Source: Planctomycetota bacterium
Lineage (GTDB): Bacteria; Planctomycetota; UBA1135; GCA-002686595
DNA length: 64,000 bases
NCBI GenBank assembly: GCA_029259635.1
Contig: JAJDEU010000035.1
Coordinates: 24,940 to 88,939 of the forward strand
Direction: 5' to 3'
This document shows positions 1-10,543 of this stretch, piece by piece; the first letter of the stretch is position 1; the number at the start of each line of letters is the position of its first letter. The notes beneath the pieces were generated by a model that did no database searches, was not told where the DNA came from, and was given only the letters and a program-made list of their open reading frames with translations. The position numbers and the translations under genes were made by a program.

Positions 1-1242
1 CGCTCCGACCGCGGGAGAGCCGTCGGGGTACATCACGACTCCTTCGAAACGCGAGCCCATGGACAGCTTGATGTCCGGGTAGGTCTGGTCGACGCCCTCG
101 ACAACTTCGATGGCACCGGGGCTCTTGTACTTGCGGAAACCCTCCTGATCGACAAACAGCCAGACCTCTCCGGATCGAACCGCAGTGAGTTCAAACAGTC
201 CCTCCTCATCGGTCTCGGTCTCGCGCGCTTCAAAGACGATGGTGCCGAAGAACTCTCCGGTTTTCGCATCGACTGCGGCGCCCGCGACGGGCTCGCCGTT
301 TTCGTCGATCACTCTGCCGGCAATGCGGGATCCCGGAAGGAGTTCAAGGTTGACCGTCAGGTGCTCGCCGGGCTCCGGCTTGTAGCCCTCCGTGTAGTTG
401 AGAGCGAAGTCCTCCGACTCCACGCCGACGGTGAAGCTTGAGGAGAGCGGAACCGCGCCGAAGTCAAAGCTCTCGCCGATTTCACAGTTTTGGCGCATGC
501 TGACTCGCGGACCGGAAGTCGTCCCCAGATTGATGTTCGAGGAGAGGTCCGGCGAGAGGCGCACCTTGACTTCACTCCATTGACCTTCGGCGCCAGCGGG
601 AGGGCGAACGCTTCCGGTTACCCATGCGCCGAGCTCGGGAACCAGAGTGACTTGCCCGGTGGAGAGATCGACGGACTCCGCGTTGGGGGAGTAGAGGTAG
701 TTGCCCGCGACAACGATGTAAGCGTGCTCGGCGTCCGGGGGAAAGGCGATGCGCGCAACACCGACGGCGTCGACCGGGGCGACCGCGAGCAGGCCGTTAT
801 AGCTCGAGTCTCGTTCGAGCCTTCTCCGTTCGGGGACGATGCCGCGATAACCGTAGATCTCCTGAAAGTCGAGCGGGGCGTTCAGCCCCAAGACGACCAG
901 GCTGGCGTCCGGCGGAGCCTGGTCCGGCATTCGAACGGTCACGTCGACCCACTGGCTCTCCCCATCTTCCCAGGTTGCAAGCGGAGGACGCTCGTCCTCC
1001 TCTTCGACGACCTCGGCAACCGGAACCTCCTCGCGGGCACTGGTCGTCTCCGAGGCGAGCTCGGGCTCGGGTTCGACCAGCTCGACCTCGGGCTGGGGTG
1101 GATCGACTTCGGTGACAAGGGCGGGTGCTTCGGGTTCGATCTCTACCCATTGCTCCACGGCTTGGTCTCCCGAGGAGTAAATGAAGAGGAGGATGCCTGC
1201 GGTCAGGCCGAGTCCGAGGGCGACAATCAGGAGTTTATTCAT
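1..1242 (-). CDS. Membrane-anchored protein with carboxypeptidase-regulatory-like repeats (C-terminus outside window)
   Basis: The frame is open from an ATG at 1242 to the left edge, giving at least 414 residues with no stop. The N-terminus (MNKLLIVALGLGLTAG) is one hydrophobic segment at about residues 4-23, read as a signal anchor or uncleaved signal peptide. A Pro/Glu-rich acidic linker follows at about residues 30-90. After that come beta-rich stretches typical of carboxypeptidase-regulatory-like domains, for example GRVIDENGEPVAGAAVD and, near the edge, GVVMYPDGSPAVGA. Such domains are structural modules of large exported proteins. No enzyme motif is visible in this part. The gene diverges from the propionyl-CoA operon across 249 bases. 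Its exact function is unknown. Confidence 0.8.
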   Translation of the reverse strand, partial: MNKLLIVALGLGLTAGILLFIYSSGDQAVEQWVEIEPEAPALVTEVDPPQPEVELVEPEPELASETTSAREEVPVAEVVEEEDERPPLATWEDGESQWVDVTVRMPDQAPPDASLVVLGLNAPLDFQEIYGYRGIVPERRRLERDSSYNGLLAVAPVDAVGVARIAFPPDAEHAYIVVAGNYLYSPNAESVDLSTGQVTLVPELGAWVTGSVRPPAGAEGQWSEVKVRLSPDLSSNINLGTTSGPRVSMRQNCEIGESFDFGAVPLSSSFTVGVESEDFALNYTEGYKPEPGEHLTVNLELLPGSRIAGRVIDENGEPVAGAAVDAKTGEFFGTIVFEARETETDEEGLFELTAVRSGEVWLFVDQEGFRKYKSPGAIEVVEGVDQTYPDIKLSMGSRFEGVVMYPDGSPAVGA

Positions 1243-1491
1243 AGCGATGGGATGGGCTTGCGGAGAGGGCCGCAGGTGGGCGAGCCGATGCCTACGCCCA
1301 ATTGATTCCCGCATTCTGCCCCTCAACCCCGCACTTACAACGGATAGAATCTTCGCTCGAACGGTGAACCCGCTTCCGCTTCTGAACGGGGCTGCGAGGG
1401 GCCGTCTTTCCATTTTCGAGACTTACAATTGGTCCGGCGCCGGAGTTGGCGTTCGGGATACTCCTTCCGGTGCCAGAGAGTTCTGTCCCAC

Positions 1492-3162
1492 GTGAACGAC
1501 GAGAGCGAGAAGACACAAGCCTTGGCCGATAGAGCCCCAGACGCCGATCTGGCCAACTGGCGCGAGCGTATTTGGAGTCGAGCGATTGAAAAGCGTCCCG
1601 AGCGCTCGACGAGTTTTTCCTCGGCTTCCGGGTTGGAGCTCGATCCGCTCTACGGCGGTGCACCCGACAGTGGATTCCCGGGGGAGTATCCCTTCACGCG
1701 TGGAATTCGCCCGACGATGTATCGAGGCCGATTGTGGACGATGCGGCAGTACGCGGGTTTTTCGAGCGCGCGCCAGTCGAACGAGCGCTTCAAGATGCTG
1801 CTCGCGAGTGGCCAGACCGGACTGTCGGTCGCCTTCGACCTGCCTACGCAGATCGGCTATGAGTCGGATCACGAGCTGGCCGAATTCGAGGTCGGAAAGG
1901 TCGGCGTTCCGATCAACAGCCTGCGGGATATCGAGCGCCTTTTCGACGGCATACCCCTGGCCGAAGTCTCGACGTCGATGACGATCAACGCGACCGCGCC
2001 GATTCTGTTGGCTATGGTGATTGTCTTGGCGCGCCGGCAGGGCATTGGTTCCGAGAAGCTGCGCGGCACCGTGCAGAACGACATTCTTAAAGAGTACGCC
2101 GCGCGCGGAAACTATCGTTTTCCCGCTCGCCCTTCGCTGCGCCTCACGACGGACCTCATGTCCTACTGCGCGTCGAGCGTCCCCCAGTGGAATACGATCT
2201 CCATCTCGGGCTACCACATTCGCGAAGCCGGCTCGACGGCGATCCAAGAGCTGGCGTTCACCCTTTCCAACGGACGCACCTACGTTAAGGCCGCGATCGA
2301 GTCGGGACTTTCGGTCGACGAGTTTGCGCCCCGACTCTCGTTCTTCTTCAACGCCCACAATGAGCTGTTCGAGGAGGTCGCGAAGTTCCGTGCGGCGCGC
2401 CGAATGTGGGCGCGCATCATGCGCGAGGAGTTCGGCGCCAAGGATCCGCGCAGCTGGGCGCTGCGCTTTCACACTCAGACGGCTGGCTCGATGTTGACCA
2501 GCCAACAGCCGGAGAACAACGCGGTGCGCGTCACGGTGCAGGCGCTGGCCGCGGTACTTGGTGGGACGCAATCCCTCCACACGAACAGTCGCGACGAGGC
2601 GCTCTCTCTGCCCTCCGAGAATGCGGTCAGGCTCGCGCTTCGAACGCAGCAGATTCTCGGCTACGAGAGCGGAGTGGCCGATGTCATCGATCCCTTGGGC
2701 GGCAGCCCGCTGGTCGAGTCACTGACCGATCAGTTAGAGCAGAAGGCGCTCGAGTTGATGGCCGAGGTCGCCGAGTTGGGCGGTTCGATTCAGGCGATCG
2801 AGAGCGGTTTCATGCAGCGCGAGATTCACAGGAGCGCGATGGAGTGGCAGCGCGCCGTCGAGTCCGGAGAGCGGACAATCATCGGAGTGAACAAGTTCGA
2901 GGTCGAAGAGCCGACGCCTGAAATTTTCAAGCCGGACGCCGCTGCGCGCGACGAGGTCATGGCGGATCTGGAGAGCGTGCGCGCCGAGCGAGACGACGAG
3001 CGCGTGGCGGATACGCTGGCGGTTCTCGGCGAGGCGGCATCCGGCTCAGGCAACTTGATGGAGCCGATCATTGAAGCCGTCGATGCCTATGCAACGGTCG
3101 GGGAGATCTGCTCGACTCTCGAAGCGGTCTTTGGAAAATATCGAGCGCCCGAAGTCCTGTGA
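1492..3162 (+). CDS. mcmA: Methylmalonyl-CoA mutase, catalytic (large) subunit without B12 domain
   Basis: Catalyses the B12-dependent rearrangement of (R)-methylmalonyl-CoA to succinyl-CoA. The 556 residues cover only the TIM-barrel mutase domain; the C-terminal cobalamin-binding domain (DxHxxG) of full-length mutases is absent, so a separate B12 subunit is needed and none lies in the window. The motif RQYAGFSSA has the Tyr, and PSLRL the Arg, that distinguish methylmalonyl-CoA mutase from isobutyryl-CoA mutase (Phe and Gln there); the catalytic His sits in SISGYH. GTG at 1492 is preferred because the 21 codons after the upstream ATG at 1429 do not look protein-like. The stop overlaps the start of the epimerase gene. 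Specificity is inferred from residues and from the operon. Confidence 0.93.
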   Translation: MNDESEKTQALADRAPDADLANWRERIWSRAIEKRPERSTSFSSASGLELDPLYGGAPDSGFPGEYPFTRGIRPTMYRGRLWTMRQYAGFSSARQSNERFKMLLASGQTGLSVAFDLPTQIGYESDHELAEFEVGKVGVPINSLRDIERLFDGIPLAEVSTSMTINATAPILLAMVIVLARRQGIGSEKLRGTVQNDILKEYAARGNYRFPARPSLRLTTDLMSYCASSVPQWNTISISGYHIREAGSTAIQELAFTLSNGRTYVKAAIESGLSVDEFAPRLSFFFNAHNELFEEVAKFRAARRMWARIMREEFGAKDPRSWALRFHTQTAGSMLTSQQPENNAVRVTVQALAAVLGGTQSLHTNSRDEALSLPSENAVRLALRTQQILGYESGVADVIDPLGGSPLVESLTDQLEQKALELMAEVAELGGSIQAIESGFMQREIHRSAMEWQRAVESGERTIIGVNKFEVEEPTPEIFKPDAAARDEVMADLESVRAERDDERVADTLAVLGEAASGSGNLMEPIIEAVDAYATVGEICSTLEAVFGKYRAPEVL

Positions 3163-3602
3163 ATCAGACTCCTAACGCACTCTCGGGAATCGTCCGCGAG
3201 CTCCATCACGTCGCCATTGCCGTGCCGAGTATCGCCGAAGCGCGGGGACTCTACGTGGATCTCCTGGGCCTCGACGCCAGCGAGCCCGAACACGTCGCGG
3301 ATCAGAAGGTCAATGTGCTGGTTTGCTTCGTCGGCGGTCAGCGCATCGAGTTGGTCGAACCCAGCGCTCCCGACTCGCCGGTGTCCGCCTTCATTGAAAA
3401 GCGCGGTGGCGGTTTGCATCACCTGGCCTGGCGCGTCGATGATCTCGAGCTCGCGCTCTCGACGCTCAAAGCAGCTGGCGTGCGCTTGATCGACGAGTCG
3501 CCTCGCCTCGGCGCTCACAACTGTCGAATCGCATTCGTTCATCCCAAGTCAACGGGCGGCGTCTTGTCGGAACTCGTTGAAGAACCTCACTCGAACTCCT
3601 GA
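3159..3602 (+). CDS. mce: Methylmalonyl-CoA epimerase
   Basis: Interconverts (S)- and (R)-methylmalonyl-CoA, linking the carboxylase product to the mutase. The protein has 147 residues, the usual size, and two glyoxalase-fold (VOC) halves. The expected metal ligands are visible: His in LHHVAIAV near the N-terminus, His in GLHHLAWRV in the middle, and Glu in LSELVEEP near the end. The GTG start overlaps the mutase stop (GTGA), so translation is probably coupled. Its place between the mutase and carboxylase genes supports the assignment over other VOC enzymes. Confidence 0.93.
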   Translation: MNQTPNALSGIVRELHHVAIAVPSIAEARGLYVDLLGLDASEPEHVADQKVNVLVCFVGGQRIELVEPSAPDSPVSAFIEKRGGGLHHLAWRVDDLELALSTLKAAGVRLIDESPRLGAHNCRIAFVHPKSTGGVLSELVEEPHSNS

Positions 3603-3642
3603 CGATTGATCGAGCACACGCTTCGATCACTTGGTGACTCTT

Positions 3643-5193
3643 ATGACAGAACACTCTCCCACAGCCGCGCTGAAGAAAATGCGCGCAGCCTCCCTGGTGG
3701 GCGGCGGCGAGAAGCGCGTTGCGGCTCAACATGCGAAGGGCAAGCTCACGGCGCGCGAGCGCGTCGAGCTCTTGGTTGACGAGGGCTCCTTCGTCGAGAT
3801 CGATCGGTTCGTCACGCACGGCTGCACGGACTTCGGCATGCAGGACAATAAGATCCTGGGTGACGGGGTGGTGACCGGGCACGCGCGCGTCAATGGTCGC
3901 CCGATCTATCTGTTCAGCCAGGACTTCACGGTCTTCGGTGGTTCACTCTCCGAGGCGCACGCGAACAAGATCTGCAAGGTCATGGATCAGGCGCTCAAGG
4001 TCGGCGTTCCGTTGATCGGCCTGTGCGACTCCGGCGGCGCGAGGATTCAAGAGGGCGTCGAGAGCTTGGGCGGCTACGCCGAAATCTTTTGGCGCAACAC
4101 GCAAGCCTCAGGAGTGATCCCCCAAATCTCCGTCATCATGGGCCCCTGCGCGGGCGGTGCGGTCTACAGCCCAGCCATCACAGACTTCGTGTCGATGGTC
4201 GATGGCTCGAGCTACATGCACATCACCGGACCCGACGTGGTGAAGTCGGTCACTCACGAAGAGGTCACCTCTGAGGATCTCGGTGGCTCGGGTGTACACG
4301 CCTCCAAGTCCGGCGTGGCGCACTTCACCTCTACGGACGATCGCTCGGCCCTGGCTCACACGCGAGCGCTCTTGTCCTACCTCCCGCTCAACAACGCCGA
4401 AGGTGCGCCGCGAATCGCTTGCGAGGATCCGGCGGACCGTTGCGATGAAGAGCTCGACGCGCTCGTGCCCACCGACCCGCAGAAGCCCTACGACATGCAC
4501 GAGGTCATCCGCCGTGTCGTCGATGTGGACTCCTTCTTCGAGGTGCATGCCGACTATGCGATGAACATCCTGGTCGGCTTCGCGCGTCTCGATGGACGCG
4601 TCATCGGAGTGGTGGCCAATCAGCCCGCAGTCCTGGCCGGTTGCCTGGATATCTCGGCCTCGATCAAAGGAGCGCGCTTCATTCGGTTCTGCGACTCCTT
4701 CAATATTCCGATTGTCACCTTCGAGGACGTCCCCGGCTTCTTGCCCGGGACCGACCAGGAGTACGGCGGGATTATTTTGCACGGCGCCAAATTGCTCTAC
4801 GCCTACTGCGAGGCGACCGTTCCCAAGTTGACGGTGATCACGCGCAAAGCTTATGGCGGTGCTTATGACGTCATGGGCAGCAAGCACATCCGCGCCGATC
4901 TGAACGTGGCTTGGCCCGGCGCGATGATCGCGGTGATGGGGGCGGCCGGTGCAGCGAAAATCATTCACCGAGCGGAGATCCAGAGCGCCAAGGATCCGGT
5001 CGCGACCGAAGCCGCAAAGACCGCGGAGTACGACGAGACCTTCAACAATCCCTACAAGGCGGCGGCTCGCGGCTTCATTGACGATGTCATCGAAGCTCGA
5101 ACCACTCGACCGACTCTGATTCGCGCGCTCGACCTGCTCGCGACGAAGCACGAGAATCGCCCGACCCGTAAACACGGAAACATTCCGCTCTGA
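3643..5193 (+). CDS. pccB: Propionyl-CoA carboxylase, carboxyltransferase beta subunit
   Basis: Transfers CO2 from carboxybiotin to propionyl-CoA to make methylmalonyl-CoA. At 516 residues it has the normal length for biotin-dependent acyl-CoA carboxyltransferases, with both crotonase-type halves. The N-terminal half has [13 protein letters not shown] and [12 protein letters not shown]; the C-terminal half has [15 protein letters not shown] and [12 protein letters not shown]. The Asp in AYDVMGSK is the position known to influence acyl-chain preference, and Asp is the residue found in propionyl-CoA carboxylases. ATG at 3643 is chosen over in-frame TTG (3631) and GTG (3634). The stop overlaps the next start (TGATG). 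Confidence 0.95.
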   Translation: MTEHSPTAALKKMRAASLVGGGEKRVAAQHAKGKLTARERVELLVDEGSFVEIDRFVTHGCTDFGMQDNKILGDGVVTGHARVNGRPIYLFSQDFTVFGGSLSEAHANKICKVMDQALKVGVPLIGLCDSGGARIQEGVESLGGYAEIFWRNTQASGVIPQISVIMGPCAGGAVYSPAITDFVSMVDGSSYMHITGPDVVKSVTHEEVTSEDLGGSGVHASKSGVAHFTSTDDRSALAHTRALLSYLPLNNAEGAPRIACEDPADRCDEELDALVPTDPQKPYDMHEVIRRVVDVDSFFEVHADYAMNILVGFARLDGRVIGVVANQPAVLAGCLDISASIKGARFIRFCDSFNIPIVTFEDVPGFLPGTDQEYGGIILHGAKLLYAYCEATVPKLTVITRKAYGGAYDVMGSKHIRADLNVAWPGAMIAVMGAAGAAKIIHRAEIQSAKDPVATEAAKTAEYDETFNNPYKAAARGFIDDVIEARTTRPTLIRALDLLATKHENRPTRKHGNIPL

Positions 5194-6725
5194 TGTTCAA
5201 GCGCATTCTGATTGCCAATCGAGGGGAGATCGCCCTTCGGATTATCCGATCGGCACGCGAGATGGGCACGGAGTCCGTCGCCGTGTTCTCCGACTTTGAC
5301 CGAAACGCTCTGCACACTCGCATGGCGAACATGGCCATGCCTCTTGGAGGCAAGCTGCCTTCGGAGTCTTACCTCTCGATCGACAAGATCCTGGAGGCTG
5401 CGAAAGCGAGTGGTGCGGAAGCCATCCACCCCGGCTACGGCTTCTTGGCGGAGAACGCCGAGTTCGCGAAGCGCGTGGTGGAGGCGGGGCTCGCCTGGAT
5501 CGGTCCTCCGCCCGAATCGATCATCGCGATGGGCGATAAGATCGAGAGCCGACGAATCATGAGCGCGGCTGGCGTTCCGGTTGTGCCCGGACTGACCGAC
5601 CCGGTCGACGACTTCGACGCGGCGATCCAGGCGGCTGAGGGAATCGGCTATCCGATAGCGATCAAGGCATCAGCGGGCGGCGGCGGCAAAGGCATTCGCA
5701 TCGTCGAGTCGCCTGACGACATGGAGGCCGCTTTTCGCGCGGCTTCCGGCGAAGCGGTCACCGCTTTCGGTGACGGGCGGCTCTATCTCGAGCGCTATCT
5801 CGATCGTCCTCGTCACATCGAGATCCAAGTTCTGTTCGACGGTGAGGGAAATGGCGTCCATCTGTACGAGCGCGAGTGTTCGGTTCAGCGCCGGCACCAG
5901 AAGCTGCTCGAAGAGTGCCCCTCGATCGCAGTCGACGAGGAGCTCCGCGCGAAGATGGGCGAGGTCGCTCTGCGGGCGGGGCGCGCCGTCGGCTATGTCG
6001 GTGCTGGCACGGTTGAGTTCCTCTTCTCGAACGGCGAGTTCTTCTTTCTCGAGATGAATACGCGCCTGCAGGTCGAGCATCCGGTTACCGAGATGGTCAC
6101 CGGAGTGGATCTTGTTCGCGAGCAGCTGCGCGTCGCGGCGGGGGAGGCGCTCGGCTATGAACAAGCGGACATCCCGCGAAACGGCTGGTCGATCGAAGTC
6201 CGAATCAACGCCGAGGATCCGGTCACCGGTTTTCTGCCGTCCACCGGAACGATCGGCAACCTGCGCTTGCCCGGGGGACCTTGGGTGCGCGTTGACTCGG
6301 GTATGTTCCGCGGAATGGAGGTCGGACTGAACTACGATCCGATGCTCGCGAAGATCGTCGTCTGGGCGCCGGACCGTAACCAAGCGGTCGCGCGCATGAT
6401 TCGCGCGCTTCAGGAGCTGCACGTAGGCGGGGTTCGAACCGGCGCGCCTGCCGCTCTGGCGGTGTTGAACGACGAGCGCTTCCTCTCCGGAGACTTCGAT
6501 ACGAGCATCCTCGCCTCGATGGACTTTGGCGTTACCAGCGAGGAGGAAGAGCGTCTGGCCGCCGTCGCCGCCGTGATCCATCGCCGGCAGATGGCGAAGC
6601 GCAGCGCGCTCTCAAGATCATCGAGTTCGCGGGAGGGTTGGCTCAAACGCAGTCGCAATACTGTGGCGACCTATCCGGCCGCTACGACTCTTGCCGCTCC
6701 GACGGTTGAAGGGGGACAGGCATGA
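5193..6725 (+). CDS. pccA: Biotin carboxylase subunit of propionyl/acetyl-CoA carboxylase
   Basis: ATP-dependent carboxylation of biotin on the carrier protein encoded next. The 510 residues contain the N-terminal biotin carboxylase domain ([18 protein letters not shown]), the ATP-grasp glycine loop KASAGGGGKGIRIV at about residues 160-175, the catalytic stretch EMNTRLQVEHPVTEM and the C-terminal biotin carboxylase domain. It is about 50-60 residues longer than E. coli AccC because of a low-complexity Ser/Arg/Ala-rich tail. In many organisms this domain is fused to the biotin carrier; here they are separate but translationally coupled (ATGA). Use for propionyl-CoA follows from the operon; it could also serve acetyl-CoA carboxylase. 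Confidence 0.92.
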   Translation: MFKRILIANRGEIALRIIRSAREMGTESVAVFSDFDRNALHTRMANMAMPLGGKLPSESYLSIDKILEAAKASGAEAIHPGYGFLAENAEFAKRVVEAGLAWIGPPPESIIAMGDKIESRRIMSAAGVPVVPGLTDPVDDFDAAIQAAEGIGYPIAIKASAGGGGKGIRIVESPDDMEAAFRAASGEAVTAFGDGRLYLERYLDRPRHIEIQVLFDGEGNGVHLYERECSVQRRHQKLLEECPSIAVDEELRAKMGEVALRAGRAVGYVGAGTVEFLFSNGEFFFLEMNTRLQVEHPVTEMVTGVDLVREQLRVAAGEALGYEQADIPRNGWSIEVRINAEDPVTGFLPSTGTIGNLRLPGGPWVRVDSGMFRGMEVGLNYDPMLAKIVVWAPDRNQAVARMIRALQELHVGGVRTGAPAALAVLNDERFLSGDFDTSILASMDFGVTSEEEERLAAVAAVIHRRQMAKRSALSRSSSSREGWLKRSRNTVATYPAATTLAAPTVEGGQA

Positions 6726-7237
6726 AGTACTTCGTCAAAGTCAACGGGCGCGATCATGAGGTGCAGGTCGAGGAGCAAGCCGATCAGTTCTCCGTCGAGG
6801 TCGATGGTGCGCCCATTCGCGTGAGCTATGAAGAGGTCGACAACCTCGGGCAGGTTGCGATGAACGTCGACGGGATGGCTCACGCCGTCTCGATCGAAGG
6901 CGACGCGAATATCTGTCACGTCGTGATGGCCGGCTTTTCTTTTGAGGTCGAGTTGGAAGATGAGCGCGAGCGTGCGGCTCACGCCGCCGAGCGCGAAAAC
7001 GTCGGCGGCGGTGTCATCAAGAGCGTCATGCCCGGCGTGGTCATCGAGCTCTTGGTTGCCGAGGGCGACGTGGTGGCGGAGGGCGGTCCGTTGCTCATTC
7101 TCGAGGCGATGAAGATGCAGAACGAAATCGATTCGCCTTCGGCCTCGCGGGTAAAGACGGTTCACGTGGCGCAGGGCGAAGCGGTGAGCGCGGGCCAAAA
7201 GCTCGTCACGCTCGAGGCGCTCGAAGAGCCCGAGTAA
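6722..7237 (+). CDS. Biotin carboxyl carrier protein
   Basis: Carries biotin between the biotin carboxylase and the carboxyltransferase. It is 171 residues long. The C-terminal biotinyl/lipoyl domain contains the biotinylation site EAMKMQNEI with Lys131, preceded by the typical VMPGVVIELLV strand. The first 90 or so residues are a beta-rich, acidic region like the BT-type domain of PccA-type subunits, which would contact the beta subunit. This suggests a PccA split into two genes rather than a stand-alone AccB. The start codon overlaps the previous stop. A strong hairpin follows 12 bases after the stop. Confidence 0.9.
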   Translation: MKYFVKVNGRDHEVQVEEQADQFSVEVDGAPIRVSYEEVDNLGQVAMNVDGMAHAVSIEGDANICHVVMAGFSFEVELEDERERAAHAAERENVGGGVIKSVMPGVVIELLVAEGDVVAEGGPLLILEAMKMQNEIDSPSASRVKTVHVAQGEAVSAGQKLVTLEALEEPE

Positions 7238-7248
7238 TCTCGGGATAC

Positions 7249-7288
7249 GAAAGAAGCGCAGGCCGCGAGTGCGGGCTGCGCTTCTTTC
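7249..7288. terminator. Bidirectional hairpin terminator between convergent genes
   Basis: The arms GAAAGAAGCGCAG (7249-7261) and CTGCGCTTCTTTC (7276-7288) are perfectly complementary over 13 bp. One G-G mismatch and a further 4 bp close on a GAGT loop. The arms' A-rich and T-rich ends supply a U tract on both strands. The hairpin lies between the stops of the converging biotin-carrier and TPR genes, so it can end transcription from both sides. Confidence 0.85.
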
Positions 7289-7300
7289 GCATTCGGCGCC

Positions 7301-10300
7301 CTACTGAGCTAGTCGAGCTTCGAGGCGAGTGAACTCACCCTCGAAGACGGCTTTATCCTCGTCTGAGAGTGTGAGCTCGAGAGCGCTGCGGACGGCGTTG
7401 ATTGCACCGTTCAGGTCTTCGAGCATCTCATGACATGCGGCGAGCAGGGCGAAGCGTCGTGCTCGCTCCTCTGTGGGAGCGGCGCCGGAGAGTTCGACCG
7501 CTCGCTGGGCCATTTCGAGAGCACCCTTGCCGTCGCCGAGTCCCCTTCGAGCTCGCGCGAGTTCTTCGAGGACGGCCGGGTCGTTACCGGAATCGGCGCG
7601 GGTTTCGAGGTCCTTGAGGAACACAATCGTTTTGGCGAGTTGATCACCATTGGCGTCCTCGGGGAACTGCTGCTTCAAGGTGTCGGCGGCGGCAAAAGCT
7701 GCGTCCATATCGCCCAGGCTGATCGCCCAAAAGCCCTGGATGTAGAGCGCAACGGGATCGAACTCATTCGGGGCATTCTCATGCCAGCGACCGATTGTCG
7801 TCTCAATCTCATCGCTTCGATCGAGCGTCGCAAGCAGCCGCAGGATGTTCCCGCGCGCTTCGATGAACACTCTCATCGCATCGGGATTGTCCGAGAAGTC
7901 GTTGGCGGCTTGCGAGAGCAAACGATCGAGGTGCGTATACTGATCCAGCGCGTCGGCGAAGCGTCCCTGACGCACGTAGATGCCGGCGAGTTGGTTTCGC
8001 ATGCTCGGCGCCTCTTCTTGCAAGAGCAGCGCCGCTAGGATCACGCGGGCATCGTCGTCTTCGCCCAGCTGGAGGTGCACGGTCGCGAGAATCGCGCTGG
8101 CCTGAATGGTCTTCGGTGTGAGCGCGCCATAGATACCGATCGCGTTGCGCAGGATCTTTCGCAGCTCGAGAAGCTGCTCTTGGGTCGGCTCCGTTCCGTA
8201 GATTTGGAGCTTGGCCTGCGCGCGTAGGTAGAGCGTCTCGAAATCTTGCTCCGGCGTGAAGTTGTACGTGCCTTCTTCCGCGAGCGAATTGCGCATATCC
8301 CAGAGCTGATTCGCGAGAGCCAGGACAGCTTCGGGTCCCTCGACCCACTCCGCCTCGGCTCGCGAGAGCAAGAAGGCAACGTTCTGTCCGGGGATTTCAA
8401 ACTCATCCGTCGTGCGATAGAGCGTCAACGCCTCTTTGCGTCGGCCCGCGTCGAGCAGGATCTTTCCGTAGGCCTGAACGCAGTCCACGGTGACCTCGAT
8501 GGAGATGCTCTTCTCAAAGGCCTCTTCGGCCTCGGGCATTCTGTCGAGCGCGCGCAGCGTTACCGCGCGCCGGTGGTGCACGTAAGCGGAGTTGTAGCCC
8601 TTGGCGATGAGAGAATCGAGCCAGGCCAAGTGAGCTTCCGGATCTTTGGAATCCTCTTCGGTGAGTCGCAAGAGACTCAAGCGGTACAGGAGAGCGCGCG
8701 GTCCAATGCTCCCCTCCACGAGTGAAGGCTCGCTGGGGAAATCGCTGTAGTTGTAGTTCGCGAGCTGGGCTTCACAGGCCGCCATGAAGTTATCGCAGGC
8801 GAGATTCGGATCGTACTCCTGCGGCTGCATGTGAATCATGCCGGAGTAATAGTGCGCTTCCACGTGGTTCGGAAAGATCTCGAGCGCCTTCTGAAACTCC
8901 TTCAGCGCCAAGCCGTAGACCTGGTCCTTCGACGCATCGACGCCGTTGTTGTAGTGCGCGCGGGCGCTATCCGGCGCTGCTTTATTGGCGGCATAGGTCC
9001 ACAGATTAGTCTGGCTGTCCCAGTGATTCGCGCCGTTCGACCAGGTCCAATAGCCCCCGGCTACGGAGAGCAAGAGTCCGGCGATGACGCCCGTCTGACC
9101 GAGGCGCGAGAGCGGTCCAGCCAGGAGCATCATCGCGATGACCGAGGGGAAGAACATCAAGCGGTCGGCGTAGATCGTGCCGACTTCGAACAGGAGGTTG
9201 GAAGTGAGCAGCATCGAACCGAATAGCGCGAAGACGAGGGCGGAGCGCGTCCTGCACTTCTTGTAGAGCAGAGCGGCGAGAGCGAGCGCGCCACCGACTC
9301 CGACCAGTCCGATCAGATTCCAGAGCCCGAACGGGCCGAAGATCGAGATCTGGTTCGCGGAATAGTCCGGGCTGTAGTTCCAGTTCGAGCTCAATGTATT
9401 GACCCCGAACATCGAGAGTACGCCTGCGCCCATGAGACGAATCGCGTTCATCGCGCGGGTGAGGAAGCCCTCGGCGAGAAGCGGATTGTCGAGGTGATTG
9501 GTGGCGAGGAAGCTCGGGGCGAGCTCGCCGATGACTTGGTAGCGCAGTGCGAGTGAGACCGCGAGCACGACGGCGCAGGCGGCGAGTGCGGGGAGTTTCG
9601 AGAGCGCATGTCCGACACCCGCGCCGATGCCGCCCTCGCTCTTGGTGCGACCCATGTCGAAGAGGAAGAAGACCAGCGGAAGCGCGAAGGCGCTCTCCTT
9701 GCTGAGAGTGGCGAAGAACAAGCAGACCAACGCGATCGCGAGCTGGCCCAGCTTTTGGAACGGCTGGTCACCGGCGCGAATCCAGGCGATCCACGCGGCG
9801 AGTGAGAAGGCCGAGGCCGAGAGTTCGGCGAGGCCCGCGACGTCAAAGATGACCTCGCCGTGAATCGGAAGCGTCGCGAACAGAGCGCCGGAGATTAACG
9901 CCGCTTTCGCGTTTCGGAAGATCAGCCAGGCGAGCTCGAGAACCAAGAGCGCGCAGAGGACATTGAGTCCGAGGGTGATCGCGTGATAGGGAAAAGTCCG
10001 GTGTCCCGGGGCAGCCTCGTTGTAGGAACCACCGGCTAGGCCGGCGAGGCCCATAAGGAAGCTGGGAACCGGTCGGTAGAGCGCTTGGCTGTCGGCGAGC
10101 CCTCCCCACCAACCCGTGGTCACGGTCTGGGCCAGACCGGCGGCGCCGCGTTGTGCCGCGCGCTGAGCCGGGTGCCCCGTCACGAGAATCAGTCCATCGC
10201 CGACAAGCTCTGCGCCCAGGGCATCCGTCTTGTTTTGCTGGCCGCTGAACAAGTAGGGCGTGACGAAAAAGGCGAGAGCCAGGAGGGCAACGACGACCTT

Positions 10301-10354
10301 GTGCCAGGATTTGGGTTCCGAGTCACTAGGCGAGGGTTGGGCAGACGAGTTCAT
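7301..10354 (-). CDS. Polytopic membrane glycosyltransferase-like protein with C-terminal TPR repeats
   Basis: A 1017-residue protein. After a short cytoplasmic N-terminus, about the first 460 residues form many hydrophobic segments with the layout of GT-C type glycosyltransferases: a long extracytoplasmic loop after helix 1 containing ALYRPVPSFLMG, then FPYHAITLGLNV. The rest is tetratricopeptide-like helical repeats, such as YGLALKEFQKALEIFPNHVEAHYYSG. The arrangement recalls TMTC-type O-mannosyltransferases. ATG at 10354 is chosen; the 18 upstream in-frame codons do not look like coding sequence. It converges on the propionyl-CoA operon. The substrate is unknown, and the transferase role is inferred from topology because no single catalytic motif is decisive. 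Confidence 0.75.
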   Translation of the reverse strand: MNSSAQPSPSDSEPKSWHKVVVALLALAFFVTPYLFSGQQNKTDALGAELVGDGLILVTGHPAQRAAQRGAAGLAQTVTTGWWGGLADSQALYRPVPSFLMGLAGLAGGSYNEAAPGHRTFPYHAITLGLNVLCALLVLELAWLIFRNAKAALISGALFATLPIHGEVIFDVAGLAELSASAFSLAAWIAWIRAGDQPFQKLGQLAIALVCLFFATLSKESAFALPLVFFLFDMGRTKSEGGIGAGVGHALSKLPALAACAVVLAVSLALRYQVIGELAPSFLATNHLDNPLLAEGFLTRAMNAIRLMGAGVLSMFGVNTLSSNWNYSPDYSANQISIFGPFGLWNLIGLVGVGGALALAALLYKKCRTRSALVFALFGSMLLTSNLLFEVGTIYADRLMFFPSVIAMMLLAGPLSRLGQTGVIAGLLLSVAGGYWTWSNGANHWDSQTNLWTYAANKAAPDSARAHYNNGVDASKDQVYGLALKEFQKALEIFPNHVEAHYYSGMIHMQPQEYDPNLACDNFMAACEAQLANYNYSDFPSEPSLVEGSIGPRALLYRLSLLRLTEEDSKDPEAHLAWLDSLIAKGYNSAYVHHRRAVTLRALDRMPEAEEAFEKSISIEVTVDCVQAYGKILLDAGRRKEALTLYRTTDEFEIPGQNVAFLLSRAEAEWVEGPEAVLALANQLWDMRNSLAEEGTYNFTPEQDFETLYLRAQAKLQIYGTEPTQEQLLELRKILRNAIGIYGALTPKTIQASAILATVHLQLGEDDDARVILAALLLQEEAPSMRNQLAGIYVRQGRFADALDQYTHLDRLLSQAANDFSDNPDAMRVFIEARGNILRLLATLDRSDEIETTIGRWHENAPNEFDPVALYIQGFWAISLGDMDAAFAAADTLKQQFPEDANGDQLAKTIVFLKDLETRADSGNDPAVLEELARARRGLGDGKGALEMAQRAVELSGAAPTEERARRFALLAACHEMLEDLNGAINAVRSALELTLSDEDKAVFEGEFTRLEARLAQ

Positions 10355-10543
10355 GGCGGAGATGTTAGTCGGGGGGGCGTTTGATGCGCAATGCCACCTC
10401 CGTCGCAACCTGGGGAAAGATCCACACTTGTGTCGGAACGGCCATGCTCGGACGGTCGATCGGGGGTACGGGTTCGGGCAGTTTGGAGTTGGCGGGCCGT
10501 CACCGAGCTTGACCTCGGCCCGCCCGGCGGGACACTCGGGCCC

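Noticed and set aside
1423..2580. Minus-strand open frame opposite the mutase gene
   Set aside because: Shadow of the methylmalonyl-CoA mutase gene; product is Arg-rich and without motifs.
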